This document shows positions 47,649-58,100 of a stretch of 64,000 nt of DNA, in pieces. A model generated the notes under the pieces. The model saw only the letters and a list, made by a program, of their open reading frames with translations. It was not told the DNA's origin and made no database searches. Source of the stretch: Petasospora fabianii (Eukaryota > Ascomycota > Saccharomycetes > Phaffomycetales > Wickerhamomycetaceae); contig CP048717.1 of assembly GCA_022641835.1 (NCBI GenBank), positions 1,240,001 through 1,304,000 of the forward strand. The letters are read 5' to 3'. Position numbers and translations under genes: made by a program. The first letter of the stretch is position 1; every line of letters begins with the position of its first letter.

Positions 47649-50279
47649 TCACTGAAACTTTGATGGGTCGTATGGTTGGGTGTAGCTCTGGTAGTTAGGC
47701 TGTTGCTGCTGTTGTGGAGGTGTGAAAGATTGATACAATGATGCATCGTATGCTGATTTCTGAGCATAGAAGTTTTGTGTGGTGTCCTCCTTAGGTGGAA
47801 GTGGGGGTGCCCCAGAGATAGATCCACTAGCAGAGCTCGAGTAGGATGAACGTTGTTGTGGAATTGGCTGTTGTGGTGGCCGTTGTGGTGGTTGTGGCTG
47901 TTGAGGACGGGCATAGGTTGGAGCCAATGGTTGAGAATATGTTGACGATGGGGTTGGTGCTGTGGGTGGTGTGTAATTATAGTATGACTGTGGTTGATTC
48001 TGCTGAGGTGGGGCAGCATAGCTCTGTGAAGGGGTGTTTGGATATTGTGGGTTGAATGACTGTTGTGAGTTCTGTTGGTAGAGTGATGGCTGTTGTGACA
48101 ATGGTGATTGGGCAGATGCAGTGGAGTTCATTCTCAAAGCTTCAAATCTCTGTGTAAGTGGGTCAGTAGCTTCACTCTGTGAGAGCAATCTCTGTCTCTG
48201 TGACTTCCTGTTTTGAACGAAAGAACGAACATTGGATTCAACCTGATTAACAAAATTCTGAAGGTTGTCATAGAAGCTCAACCCTTTGCTTAAGTTGACC
48301 TCGTAGTCCTGGAAGTGAGTGAAAGCAGTCTCAAAAGTGGTTATTTTCTGCTGTTGATCCTTCACATTACTGTTGGAGGTCAAAAGAGACTGATATTCCT
48401 TCTTTACAGACTTGATTATCTGAGTCTGTTTGTAAGAGAGCTCATCGAGTCTGTTAACAAACGAATCAAACTTCTTGAGCTCTTCAGCAAAGAGCTCCTT
48501 CTCATCTTTATCGGACAACTTCTTGTTATTCAGCACTAGAATTGATGAGATGTCATCCTCGTGGACGTTCTTCTTCAAATCTTCAATCACTTTGTTTCTC
48601 TCAGACTTCATGGAGTTCAAAATTCTCAAATTTGATTCAATTTTGGCAATACTCTGCTTCGTAGTCTCAGTACTGCCACTATCAGAGAAGTCCAACAAGT
48701 TTTCAGTGTTATTGCCAAAGAACTCTGCCTCAAGAGCCGATCTAGATTTCAGTATTTCCAAGTTCTTGACATCTCCTTGCAAAGTCTGTTGAATCTGTTC
48801 GTCCAAAGTAGAAGCTGAAACAAGAGATTGTTTGGCATTGGTTAATTCATCCCTGAGACTGGCATTAGAGCTAGCTGAAGAGTCTTGTTGTGTACCAATC
48901 TTGTAACTGTTGGCGTTATAGTCCTGTTCTTCCTCTTGAAGCATTGTCTCAAGCTTCTTGATAGTGTTCAAGATGTTATCTCTCTTGGATTGGATAAGAG
49001 TCTTGTTTCTGCTAAGATCACTATGCTGTGATGAGGACACTTTTTGAGACCATGTAAGAAGACGTCCATCAAGCTTGTTGTTTAATGAGTCCTTGAACTG
49101 TGCTAATGATCCTGGGAGCTTGAGATACTCGAGGAAGGAGCTTAGTTCTGTATCAGATGTTTGACTCATCTCAATCTGATTTCTTAACATCTTTGCCTTT
49201 TCTTCAGAGTAGTAACTAAGCTTCTCATGAACATCCATTGGAATCACTTTCTCAAAGATATCTTCACCAATGACATTCTCAATCTTTTGCTCATTCAAGC
49301 TAAGAGCTTTAGCGGCTTCCAATGGCTTAATTTCAACCACGTCTCTTGGTGGGATAGAGTCATGGTAGATCAAATCATTCTCCTTACTAAGTGTTCTCAG
49401 TTTGTCCTCGGCCAAAGAGATATAGCTCTTGAAGTCAATATCTGGTACGTTTTTGATCGCCTTGAGTAGTGTCCAATCTTCAATGGCAGCCTTCAGAGAA
49501 GCAATCGACTCACCAACTTTCTTCTCCTCGATGGCAAGTGCATTATAATAGTATGCCAATCCCTTATAGAACTTCTTTTTGAACCTGAGCAATGTGATCC
49601 AGAAATCATCACCAAAGTCACCGTCAATTGTCTCATACTTCTCAAGACCAGCAGTGTAATGAAGAGCACACGCCTCAGCAATCTTGGAAATCAACGCATC
49701 GGTACCACTACCTTCTTTCAATATCTTCAAAAGCATAACTTCTTGTGCCTGACCAAGCTCCAAGTGTAGAAGGAAGGACATCGTTTTCCCACTGAGATCT
49801 TCAGATGGGGCATGGAGGAAGTTCTCAGAGACAAACTTGTAAACACCAGCAGCGCATTGGAAGTGCTGATAAGCCAATTTATAATCTCCCTCAGTGAAGT
49901 AGTCCTCACCGAGCCTCGAGAGTATAGACCCTAAGTTGAACAGAACTGAGGCCTTTTCGAAAGCTAATGAATGCTGTGAATGACTCTCCTCTGGGTTATA
50001 ACTGTCAAACCATTTGAACTTGACGTGAACGCCTTCACCAATAGGCAATCTAAGATCGAGAAGCTCGAGTTGTCCATAGTACTTATAGTACGCATTCTTG
50101 AGATTCTCGAGATTAGAGTCATCCTGATTGACACAATCTCTAAGACGTGCAAACTGTTTCACTTGAGAGGAGAGGTCGAGAGAGGATCCATAGATGGCCT
50201 TAAGATAACTCTTGAGTGGGGTGGCCCAGTCAAGGTGCGCAGCTGCACGCGTCTTAGTCGAAATAAACTTGGACTTCAT
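47649..50279 (-). CDS. BRO1: ESCRT-associated protein Bro1 (ALIX family)
   Basis: 876 residues. The Bro1 domain fills residues 1-375 (SKFISTKTRAAAHLDWATPL, ASVLFNLGSILSRLGEDYF, YKGLAYYYNALAIEEKKVGE). It is followed by the coiled V domain (to about 715) and a Pro/Gln-rich tail with PPLPPKED. Bro1 binds Snf7, recruits the deubiquitinase Doa4 and completes ESCRT-III work at the endosome, downstream of Vps27. The start at 50279 fits the family's N-terminus. The tail's CAG/CAA codon runs create spurious frames in other phases. Confidence 0.95.
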   Translation of the reverse strand: MKSKFISTKTRAAAHLDWATPLKSYLKAIYGSSLDLSSQVKQFARLRDCVNQDDSNLENLKNAYYKYYGQLELLDLRLPIGEGVHVKFKWFDSYNPEESHSQHSLAFEKASVLFNLGSILSRLGEDYFTEGDYKLAYQHFQCAAGVYKFVSENFLHAPSEDLSGKTMSFLLHLELGQAQEVMLLKILKEGSGTDALISKIAEACALHYTAGLEKYETIDGDFGDDFWITLLRFKKKFYKGLAYYYNALAIEEKKVGESIASLKAAIEDWTLLKAIKNVPDIDFKSYISLAEDKLRTLSKENDLIYHDSIPPRDVVEIKPLEAAKALSLNEQKIENVIGEDIFEKVIPMDVHEKLSYYSEEKAKMLRNQIEMSQTSDTELSSFLEYLKLPGSLAQFKDSLNNKLDGRLLTWSQKVSSSQHSDLSRNKTLIQSKRDNILNTIKKLETMLQEEEQDYNANSYKIGTQQDSSASSNASLRDELTNAKQSLVSASTLDEQIQQTLQGDVKNLEILKSRSALEAEFFGNNTENLLDFSDSGSTETTKQSIAKIESNLRILNSMKSERNKVIEDLKKNVHEDDISSILVLNNKKLSDKDEKELFAEELKKFDSFVNRLDELSYKQTQIIKSVKKEYQSLLTSNSNVKDQQQKITTFETAFTHFQDYEVNLSKGLSFYDNLQNFVNQVESNVRSFVQNRKSQRQRLLSQSEATDPLTQRFEALRMNSTASAQSPLSQQPSLYQQNSQQSFNPQYPNTPSQSYAAPPQQNQPQSYYNYTPPTAPTPSSTYSQPLAPTYARPQQPQPPQRPPQQPIPQQRSSYSSSASGSISGAPPLPPKEDTTQNFYAQKSAYDASLYQSFTPPQQQQQPNYQSYTQPYDPSKFQ

Positions 50280-50767
50280 AAGGTAAAGTGCTATCCAGGT
50301 AAAGCTTCGACTTTGATTGCCGTTGTATAACGACAAGATTGAATTGAAGTGCTTAAGAGTTGAAGTTAAACATATATACAAATCGGGAAGCCACCGCCGC
50401 CTCCTTTTTCGTAATGATATAAAATGGTGTTCGGGTTTACAATGATGTCTGCCATTTGGACACGTGCACCGGCTGTGGCGGTCTAAACCTATTTTAAAGC
50501 ATTTAAACAAGTTTTTGCTTATTTTGCCCCTCATTAGTATCTCATATACACTTAACCGGTTCTTGTGCTGCTATTTGTGTAGCAAGAGATCACATAGGCT
50601 ACCTGCGATACATCACTCACAGATATAAAGACAGATCTTCTACTGTTTTGTTAGCATTGCCTCGGAGCTTCGCCCCACATTTAAAGGTCTTATCAGTTAT
50701 ACTCCGAGACACTAAGTATCAAACCACCACCCCCACCAGAGAGAAGACACGCTTACCATCTCATTCA
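50280..50767. promoter_or_regulatory. BRO1/YPC1 divergent promoter
   Basis: 488 bp containing GGTGTTCGGGTTT at 50426-50438, one mismatch from the Rap1 consensus, and an E-box-like CACGTG near 50460. Nothing else is clear. Confidence 0.4.
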
Positions 50768-51646
50768 ATGACGTTTCCTTTTGCTAAGGAGTACCCTGAT
50801 ACACCATATCCGGGATATTGGGAAGGAGTAACCTCCACCATTGATTGGTGCGAGGAGAACTACGTTGTGACTCCATACATTGCCGAAGCGATGAACACCA
50901 TCTCTAATGCTGTCTTTATCCTACTCGCAATCTTTGCAATGCAATCTGCTTATCGTAACAACTTTGAAGTGCGGTTTGTTCTTATCAGTTTTGGTTTTAT
51001 GCTTGTTGGAGTTGGAAGCTGGCTCTTCCATATGACGCTAAAATATGAGTTCCAGTTACTTGATGAACTGCCCATGATCTACGCCACTTGTGTCCCATTA
51101 TGGTCGATCTTCTCTGAGGGCAAATCGTATGGTCAATCTGTGGCTGTCGGTACCGCTGTCGCATTTGGTGCCAACCTCTTGACAGCTGTCTACCTTTACT
51201 TCAAGGATCCAACAATCCATCAAGTTGCATACGCTATCATGAATGTGTTGATCGTATACGTCAGTTATGGATTAGCTCAGAAATATGCTACAAATCAGAA
51301 GAGAAAGTCTGATCTTTTCAAAGTGATGGTCCAGGGTATTGTTATATTCCTGAGTGGTTACCTTCTTTGGAACATGGATGTCCATTTATGTAAATCTTGG
51401 ATCTCTTTAAGACGCAGCATTGGTATGCCATACGGGTTTTTCTTTGAACTTCATGCTTGGTGGCACATCCTCACTGGTACCGGTGTCTACTTCTATGTCG
51501 TATATTTGGAGTATCTTAGAGTCATGATTCTTGGTAAAGAGAAAGATTACGTTCTTGTTCACCATTTCTTCTTCCTTCCAGAACTTAAACTCAAGTCTAA
51601 ACCAACATCTTTGGTGGACGCGGTGGACCTGAAGAAGTCAAAATGA
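50768..51646 (+). CDS. YPC1: Alkaline ceramidase Ypc1/Ydc1
   Basis: 292 residues with seven membrane segments of the CREST ceramidase family. Motifs: GYWEGVTSTIDWCEENY, YIAEAMNTISNAVFIL, GVGSWLFHMTLKYEFQLLDE (catalytic Ser, His and Asp region) and FFELHAWWHILTGTGVYFY (zinc-binding histidines). The enzyme hydrolyses phyto- or dihydroceramide in the ER and can work in reverse. One gene probably represents both S. cerevisiae paralogues. The ATG at 50768 gives the conserved short N-terminus. Confidence 0.93.
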   Translation: MTFPFAKEYPDTPYPGYWEGVTSTIDWCEENYVVTPYIAEAMNTISNAVFILLAIFAMQSAYRNNFEVRFVLISFGFMLVGVGSWLFHMTLKYEFQLLDELPMIYATCVPLWSIFSEGKSYGQSVAVGTAVAFGANLLTAVYLYFKDPTIHQVAYAIMNVLIVYVSYGLAQKYATNQKRKSDLFKVMVQGIVIFLSGYLLWNMDVHLCKSWISLRRSIGMPYGFFFELHAWWHILTGTGVYFYVVYLEYLRVMILGKEKDYVLVHHFFFLPELKLKSKPTSLVDAVDLKKSK

Positions 51647-51781
51647 TGTCTATCTATATCACAATACTAAACCCTCTACTATCTATACATTTATATACAT
51701 GTCATGGTCATTTGTCTTGTGGTTTTTAAAGTCTGTACTACTACTGTTCTTCCAATTAACGAATGCTTTTATTTATGGGCT

Positions 51782-52897
51782 CTAATTCTTAGCCTTCTTC
51801 ACGGAAGCATCCGTTGGCATGGCCTTCCTCTTCTTGACCAATCCTGTCAAGTTATTTACAGGAGCAGGTGACGCACTTGCAGATGATTTAATAGCATCAG
51901 AACTAGATCCTGTAGCCTGACCCAAGATTCCCTTCATAATGTCAGCCTTTTGTTGGTTGAAAGCCTCATTTGGATCCTTCTCCATTTCCTGCAGTTTGAT
52001 TTCCAAGTCCTTGATCAGATCATCATCCTTGTTTGTACCAAGTTTTGTCTGATTGTCCTTTATGGATTGAATGGCTTTCTTCAAATGATGGACTGCCTTG
52101 GACTTGGCCTCATCATTTTCAAAATCAAAGTCAAGAGCAAGGGCAAGCTTATAATGAGCTTCACTAACCATATTGGATTCGAATGGGTATATTGTCTCTC
52201 TTACCTTAAGTAGAGATTCGAAATCTTCAGCAGCCTGTTTAAAGTTCTCCGTCTCAAGAGAAATCTCACCGAGGAGATCATAGATCTCCGAGAGTTTGAC
52301 TTTATTCTTTATAGTAGAGTCTGTAGATTCTGATGCATTCTCCGGAATCTCATGTGTTCCTTCTGGAATCTTGGATTCAAATAAAGTACGAGCAAGATCT
52401 AGGATCTCCCACGCAACTTCAAAGTCGGACTGTTCTTCTTCCTGAGGAGCTCCATCATCGTCACCATTGGCATCTCCTTCATCATCATTATTGTCATCAT
52501 CATCGCCATCATTATCTTCATCATCATCTTGTTCACCCTCGGCATCATCCTCATCACTGCTACTATCATCCTCCTCTGCAAGAGGAACATCTTCACTGAA
52601 AGTAAACATACCATTCGTTGGTTTTTCTTCCTCTTTCTTCTCCTCTTCTTCACCAGCATCACCTTTAGTGGTCTCCTCTGCACTTCCACCAAAGAGACCA
52701 TTCTTCGATACAGCAGCCTGGAAGAGAGCTTGACCATAAAGGAACAAGAGCTCTGGGTCCTCTTCACCATCATGATTCTCCGAGAAGAGCTGACATGCCT
52801 CCCCGTAGTGATCAACAGCAACGTCATAGTTCTTCGCAGCGTATGATTTAGCACCTTCAGCAAGAAGCTTTGTAATCTCAGCAGAGTACTCAGTCAT
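51782..52897 (-). CDS. HIF1: NASP/Sim3-type histone chaperone Hif1
   Basis: 371 residues. TPR1 (AEGAKSYAAKNYDVAVDHYG) is followed by a TPR2 interrupted by a long acidic insert (about residues 105-150, largely D/E), a hallmark of SHNi-TPR proteins. TPR3-4 contain SEIYDLLGEISLETENFKQA and SEAHYKLALALDFDF. The C-terminus is basic (VKKRKAMP). Hif1 binds H3-H4 with the Hat1-Hat2 acetyltransferase; the fission yeast relative Sim3 escorts CENP-A. It shares a promoter rich in MCB elements with CDC3. Confidence 0.88.
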   Translation of the reverse strand: MTEYSAEITKLLAEGAKSYAAKNYDVAVDHYGEACQLFSENHDGEEDPELLFLYGQALFQAAVSKNGLFGGSAEETTKGDAGEEEEKKEEEKPTNGMFTFSEDVPLAEEDDSSSDEDDAEGEQDDDEDNDGDDDDNNDDEGDANGDDDGAPQEEEQSDFEVAWEILDLARTLFESKIPEGTHEIPENASESTDSTIKNKVKLSEIYDLLGEISLETENFKQAAEDFESLLKVRETIYPFESNMVSEAHYKLALALDFDFENDEAKSKAVHHLKKAIQSIKDNQTKLGTNKDDDLIKDLEIKLQEMEKDPNEAFNQQKADIMKGILGQATGSSSDAIKSSASASPAPVNNLTGLVKKRKAMPTDASVKKAKN

Positions 52898-53195
52898 TAT
52901 TACTAACAGAATTGATCACCTACTCATCCAATCACTCACATACAAGAGAGTAAATTGAGTACGCGTATGTATATGTGTGCTGTTTTTGGCTTCGCGAATC
53001 GAACGTGTTCGCGAGCACCCTCGGAATTCGATCAGTTGGATCGGTTTTTCACGCGTCAGTTCCGGTCGCGTCTCATATTTTGTGTGTTTCAAACGCGTAT
53101 TTCCCTAAAAAAAACACAAACGAAATCACGGCGAAACGCCCTGATCCCGCTCTATAACGGTTTACTAAACGCATTCGACAAAGCTCCTAAACGCC
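52898..53195. promoter_or_regulatory. HIF1/CDC3 divergent promoter with MCB/SCB cluster
   Basis: 298 bp with ACGCGT at 52961-52966, 53051-53056 and 53093-53098, GTCGCGTC at 53065-53072, TTCGCGAA at 52991-52998 and TTCGCGAG at 53008-53015. The density indicates G1/S control by MBF/SBF of both genes; binding is inferred. Confidence 0.65.
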
Positions 53196-54746
53196 ATGTC
53201 TGTTTCTGGAATTCATAAACCGTCGTCTATGCTCGACGATATCGAGCCATCCGTCAAAAAGGAAGCCGCTGACGTGGTGCCTTCTTCAGCCGCCACGTTC
53301 TCCTCCAACGAACCAGTCTCAGCCGCCGATAACGTTGCCCCAGAGAGTTCCATCAAACAGGAAGTCCCATCTGAACTCTCCTCTGCAGTTTCCACGGGGT
53401 CACCTGCTGCTAATGGTTCTGATGCTGCTGCTGTCAAAACCGAGAATGGCTCATCCGCCCCACATTCCCAGGTGCCATCTGCCATTAAGCCAACTCTCCC
53501 ACAGCCAGATATCAAGATCATTAGAAGAAAATTGACTGGCTACGTTGGTTTCGCTAACTTGCCTAAACAATGGCACAGAAAGTCCATCAGAAGAGGTTTC
53601 AATTTGAATTTGTTGGTTGTCGGTGAGGCCGGTTTGGGTAAATCTACTTTGATCAACACATTGTTCAATAAGGAGTTGTACGAACCAAAGGCTCCAAGAG
53701 AGCCTTCTGACGAGAGAGCCTCTACAGTTACTATCAAGACAACTGAGACTGACATCGAGGAGAATGGTGTCAAGCTCCATCTTACCGTTGTGGATACCCC
53801 AGGCTTTGGTGAACAGATCAACAACACTGATGCATGGCAACCAATTGTCGACGAGATTAATAGTAGATTCGACTCTTACCTGGAGTTTGAGAACAAGATT
53901 AACAGAGCTACATATGTTGATTCGAGAATTCATGCTTGTCTGTACTTCATTGAGCCAACAGGTCACTCATTGAAGCCACTCGATATCGAATTTTTGCAAC
54001 ACGTTCACAAGAAGGTCAACATCATTCCAGTGATTGCCAAATCTGATACTTTGACAGAGGAGGAGATCTTGGAGTTTAAGCAGAGAATCAAAGATGACAT
54101 CAAGTCTCAGGGAATTGAGATCTTTGAGCCAAAGATCTACGATGATGATGATGAAGAGACAATCGAGGCTTCAAATGAAATCCTGAGTAAGCTTCCATTC
54201 GCCATCGTTGGCTCTACTAAGGAGGTTCAAACACCAGATGGACGTCTGGTGAGAGCTCGTCAATATCCATGGGGTATCATTGAGGTTGACAACGAAGATC
54301 ACAATGATTTTGTTAAATTGCGTCAATTGTTGGTGAGAAACTTCTTGGAAGAGCTTCGTGAGAAGACTGCCAATGTCTTGTATGAGACCTACAGATCAGA
54401 GAAGCTACTTAAGCTCGGAATCGTACAAGATGAAAACGTTTTCAGAGAGTTTGATCCATCCATCAAACAACAAGAGGAGAAGGCTCTTCATGAAGCTAAA
54501 CTGGCCAAGCTGGAAGCAGAGATGAAGCAGATCTTCCAACAAAAAGTCTCTGAGAAGGAGAAGAAATTGCAGAAGTCAGAGGCTGAATTGTTCTCCAGAC
54601 ATAAGGAAGTTAAGGAGAAATTGTTGAAGCAGGTCAAACAATTGGAGGAGAAGAAGAAACAATTGGAAAATGCTCGTCTTAACCCAACATTGGTTGAGCC
54701 AGCTCCAGCCCCATCATCGAAGACAAGAAAGGGGTTCCTTCGTTGA
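53196..54746 (+). CDS. CDC3: Septin Cdc3
   Basis: 516 residues. A long N-terminal extension (about 110 residues, Ser/Glu/Lys-rich) is characteristic of Cdc3 among septins. It is followed by YVGFANLPKQWHRKSIRRGF (polybasic), GEAGLGKSTLINTLF (P-loop), VVDTPGFGEQINN, AKSDTLTEEEI, and the septin unique element ending in YPWGIIEVDNEDHNDFVKLRQ. A C-terminal coiled coil runs from about 425. Cdc3 is part of the hetero-octameric septin rods at the bud neck, the platform for Hof1. A CTG at 54245-54247 falls at a hydrophobic position (GRLVRARQ). Confidence 0.97.
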   Translation: MSVSGIHKPSSMLDDIEPSVKKEAADVVPSSAATFSSNEPVSAADNVAPESSIKQEVPSELSSAVSTGSPAANGSDAAAVKTENGSSAPHSQVPSAIKPTLPQPDIKIIRRKLTGYVGFANLPKQWHRKSIRRGFNLNLLVVGEAGLGKSTLINTLFNKELYEPKAPREPSDERASTVTIKTTETDIEENGVKLHLTVVDTPGFGEQINNTDAWQPIVDEINSRFDSYLEFENKINRATYVDSRIHACLYFIEPTGHSLKPLDIEFLQHVHKKVNIIPVIAKSDTLTEEEILEFKQRIKDDIKSQGIEIFEPKIYDDDDEETIEASNEILSKLPFAIVGSTKEVQTPDGRLVRARQYPWGIIEVDNEDHNDFVKLRQLLVRNFLEELREKTANVLYETYRSEKLLKLGIVQDENVFREFDPSIKQQEEKALHEAKLAKLEAEMKQIFQQKVSEKEKKLQKSEAELFSRHKEVKEKLLKQVKQLEEKKKQLENARLNPTLVEPAPAPSSKTRKGFLR

Positions 54747-55161
54747 GATGAAAAAATATTGGGTAAACTGGTGAGATGATATGGTTGACGCACAATACAC
54801 TCGTTTTTACGTAAAACTCCCGCCTTTTACCGTAAGACTTAGTTGCCCAAGAATGTTTTGTTGTTGTTGTTGTTGTCTTCTCACAAAGTTTGCCTCACTG
54901 TATATGTGTTTGGTTTCCTTAGCTGCTTTGCCCTCGTATGTTGTTATGTTTAGGTTTCTTGTAATCAAAGAATGGACTACTTTGCTTGTTCCATGTAGGG
55001 AATATATACATGTAACTGCCTTTAGATCACCTATGTGTCAAGGTGTCCGGGTGTACGCGTAAACATTGAAAATCGCGATCAGAGACGCGCTTTAAAACTA
55101 GGACGCGTCACTCCATCATCACTTAGAAAAGCTTTTGAATCAGTGAGAGAGCATCATAATC
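54747..55161. promoter_or_regulatory. CDC3 3' region and IRR1/SCC3 promoter
   Basis: 415 bp. GGTGTCCGGGTGTACGCGT (55042-55060) fuses a perfect Rap1-consensus site to an MCB; a second ACGCGT is at 55103-55108, within 60 bp of the ATG. An MCB-like GACGCGC is at 55084-55090. Confidence 0.6.
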
Positions 55162-58100
55162 ATGACTGTTGAAGATGCAGGAGTGCGTCGCTCAAGACGT
55201 ATCCAGGATAAGGGAGCATCACAACCTGTGTATGAGGACGACGAGATTGATGGTGAACAGTACGACAACGATGAACAGGATGAAGACTTTGAGCAGAGCA
55301 CCCCTCGCAAGAGAAAACGTGCTTTGACTTCTACTAAACCAAAGCAGACTAAGAAGGCCAAGACAGGTGAGTCTCAGTTTGCAGAGCTGCGTCAGGAATT
55401 TGAACAACATTACTTATTCGAAGCGCTTAACGACGGTGAAGTTTCCGTCGCTGAGCTCGCCACTGAGTGGGTTGACCAATATAAGAATGGCAAGGATATC
55501 GCTAAGAGAGACCTCGTTAACTTCATCTTGAACGCCGTTGGGTGCTTCACAAAGATCGAGGAACACGATGTGGCTAATAATGAGAGTGCATCTGAGACCG
55601 TCGGTGAGATACAGACTTTCTTCAAACGTCAGAAACTACATGAGTTCTTCATCATGTCTAAGAAGCCAGAACATAAGCACTTAAAGAAGAACTTGATTCA
55701 ATTCATTGCACACATCATTTCAATTAGTGATGAGAATGGATTGCTTTATGAGAACGTTTTGATTGAAGAAGATGCGGAAGAGGAAGAGTCATTGCAAGAA
55801 ACCAACGTCGTGGAGGACATGTTGATCTGGTTATCATCATTCTCCGTGTGTAATGTTAGAGCACTCAGATACATTTCGACGCTTTGTCTCTTCACCATGG
55901 AGACTGCACTCTGCAGATCATCACAAAAGAACAACATCGCGTTGGAGAAGTTCAAGAAACAACTTGCTGTGGAGAAGGCAAAGAAGCAGACAGCCGCAGT
56001 CAAGAAGAGAGTAGATCAAGTCCAGTCCACAGTTGATGACTACGTGAGACAATCTGAGATCTTGGAGAACTTCATTGAAGATGTTGTCAACACCACATTT
56101 ATACACAGATTCAAGGATGTTGATAGCCATATCCGTGTCGATGCCATGAGTTCGCTCGGTGAGTGGATGGAGTTGGCACCACAGACTTTCTACAACGTAA
56201 AGTATTTGAAATATTTGGGTTGGGTCTTATCTGATGAGAGCTCGAGTGTCAGATTACAGGTGCTCAAGACTCTAGTCAAGTTGTTGAAGCACAACACCGT
56301 CACCGCTGGTGTGAGACAATTCTTTGAAAGATTCAAAGACAGAATCGTTGAGATGGCCCTCTCCGATATTGATGTACATGTCAAGAACAACGCTGTGACA
56401 TTACTTACAGAGGTTAATAAGCTTGGATTCTTGGATGAAGCTGAGGTTGCAAAGCTTAGTTCCCTCATTTTTCATTGGGACGAGAAGAAGAATACACCAT
56501 TAGTTGCCAGCTTTATCAGAACTGTTCAGGAAGAGAGAACTTTAGAGACTCTGGAAGCTCATCGTGCTGCTATCGACCTTGAACAAAACGGTTTCCCATT
56601 CAGCCTTGAAGAAGGTATCAGACTGGCTAATTTAGTGAGTATTCTTGGTGAGGCCCATGCAGAGCATGAAACTAGTGTGTCCGGTTTCAAGCCAGATACA
56701 CTTGAGGTCTCTGACTTTGCTAAAGTCGGTAAGGCACTTGCCGACTCTAAAGGTTTGAGTGATATTACACTTGACACATCCATAGAACTCTTCTTGCTTG
56801 ACAATTCGACTTTGAGTTCGGTTGACAAGGAGGTCTCGAAGCTGATTGCCCTTGATGGCTCTGACAGAACTGTACTTTTGGGACTCATACATGGCTTCTT
56901 GTTGAGTGTGTATGAGAATCTCGGTAAGAACAACGTTTCATTTTCTCCAAAGTTGATCTCACAGATTCCTAAACTCTTGAAGAAGTCTGAAAACAGCACA
57001 GCAGACCTCTCTGAATTCATCCAAATATTTGCACTGCTCCCATTGAGTTACTTTGAGGAGCACAACGAGACAACTACATTCAAAAAGGTATATCAAACCC
57101 TTGTCAAGCACTTCAAGAATAACGATATGATTGCATTGAAACATGAATACGTTCTTCTCGCCAACATCCTCACGACTTCCCCAGAATCCACCACCATCAC
57201 CGAAGTCACTACCCTCTTCCAAGACTTTGTCTCTGAGCTCCGTATCGAGCTCTCAAATTTCCTCAAATCGCCCGACTTTGAATTCTCTGTTGAGTCTTTG
57301 GAGCAGCTTCATGATGACTTCCTTACCAAACTACTCCTCCTAGGTAAAACAATTGACGTCAGTCAAATACTTCCATTGTTCGAGACTATTAAGGAACAGC
57401 TTCTTCTCACACTTACCGACTTTGATTTGAGCAATCCGATCGTACACAGTGCTGTATCTGGTATCTTCCAACTCATGATGTCTGCTCTTACATGGAGGCT
57501 CAACCACTTGCTCAAGACCAATGAGTTGCATGACGTTGAGAAGGAGTTGAAGGTACTTGTTGAAGTGTTGGACGAGGCGAAGGATGTCACTAAGGAGAAA
57601 ACGAGGATTCCAATTGAAATACGTACTAGTGTTGCTAAGACTACAATGGATATCTATACTATGGTTAAGGGTTTCTTCTTGGCTTATGAGAAATCTGAGA
57701 AGACCAACTTGAGCAACGTTTCCAGGTTCAAGGAGATGGAATTCCCAGATATGGTTTTACCTGATCCACTTGTTAGTGCGCTTAAAGATATCTTTTTGAG
57801 AAATGAGGCCTACTATGCAAGTATCATTGAAGTAATGTTGGAGAGAGATGATGATGAAGATATTGCATACAATGATATCAATGCCCAATTTGATGACGAT
57901 GAAGAGAAGGAAGCCGTTCAATGGGCTGCCGAGAGAGAGCTTGTGGTGTTCACTGCCAAGTTATTGAGAATTGCAAAATACGGTATGATTAGTGATCCTG
58001 AGACTCTAATCAAGAGAATTGATCTGAACGCTGATATTTTGGGTGACTTGTATGCTAATGTTGTTGTCTCTGAAGTTGGTGATGCTGAGGAGGAAGAGGA

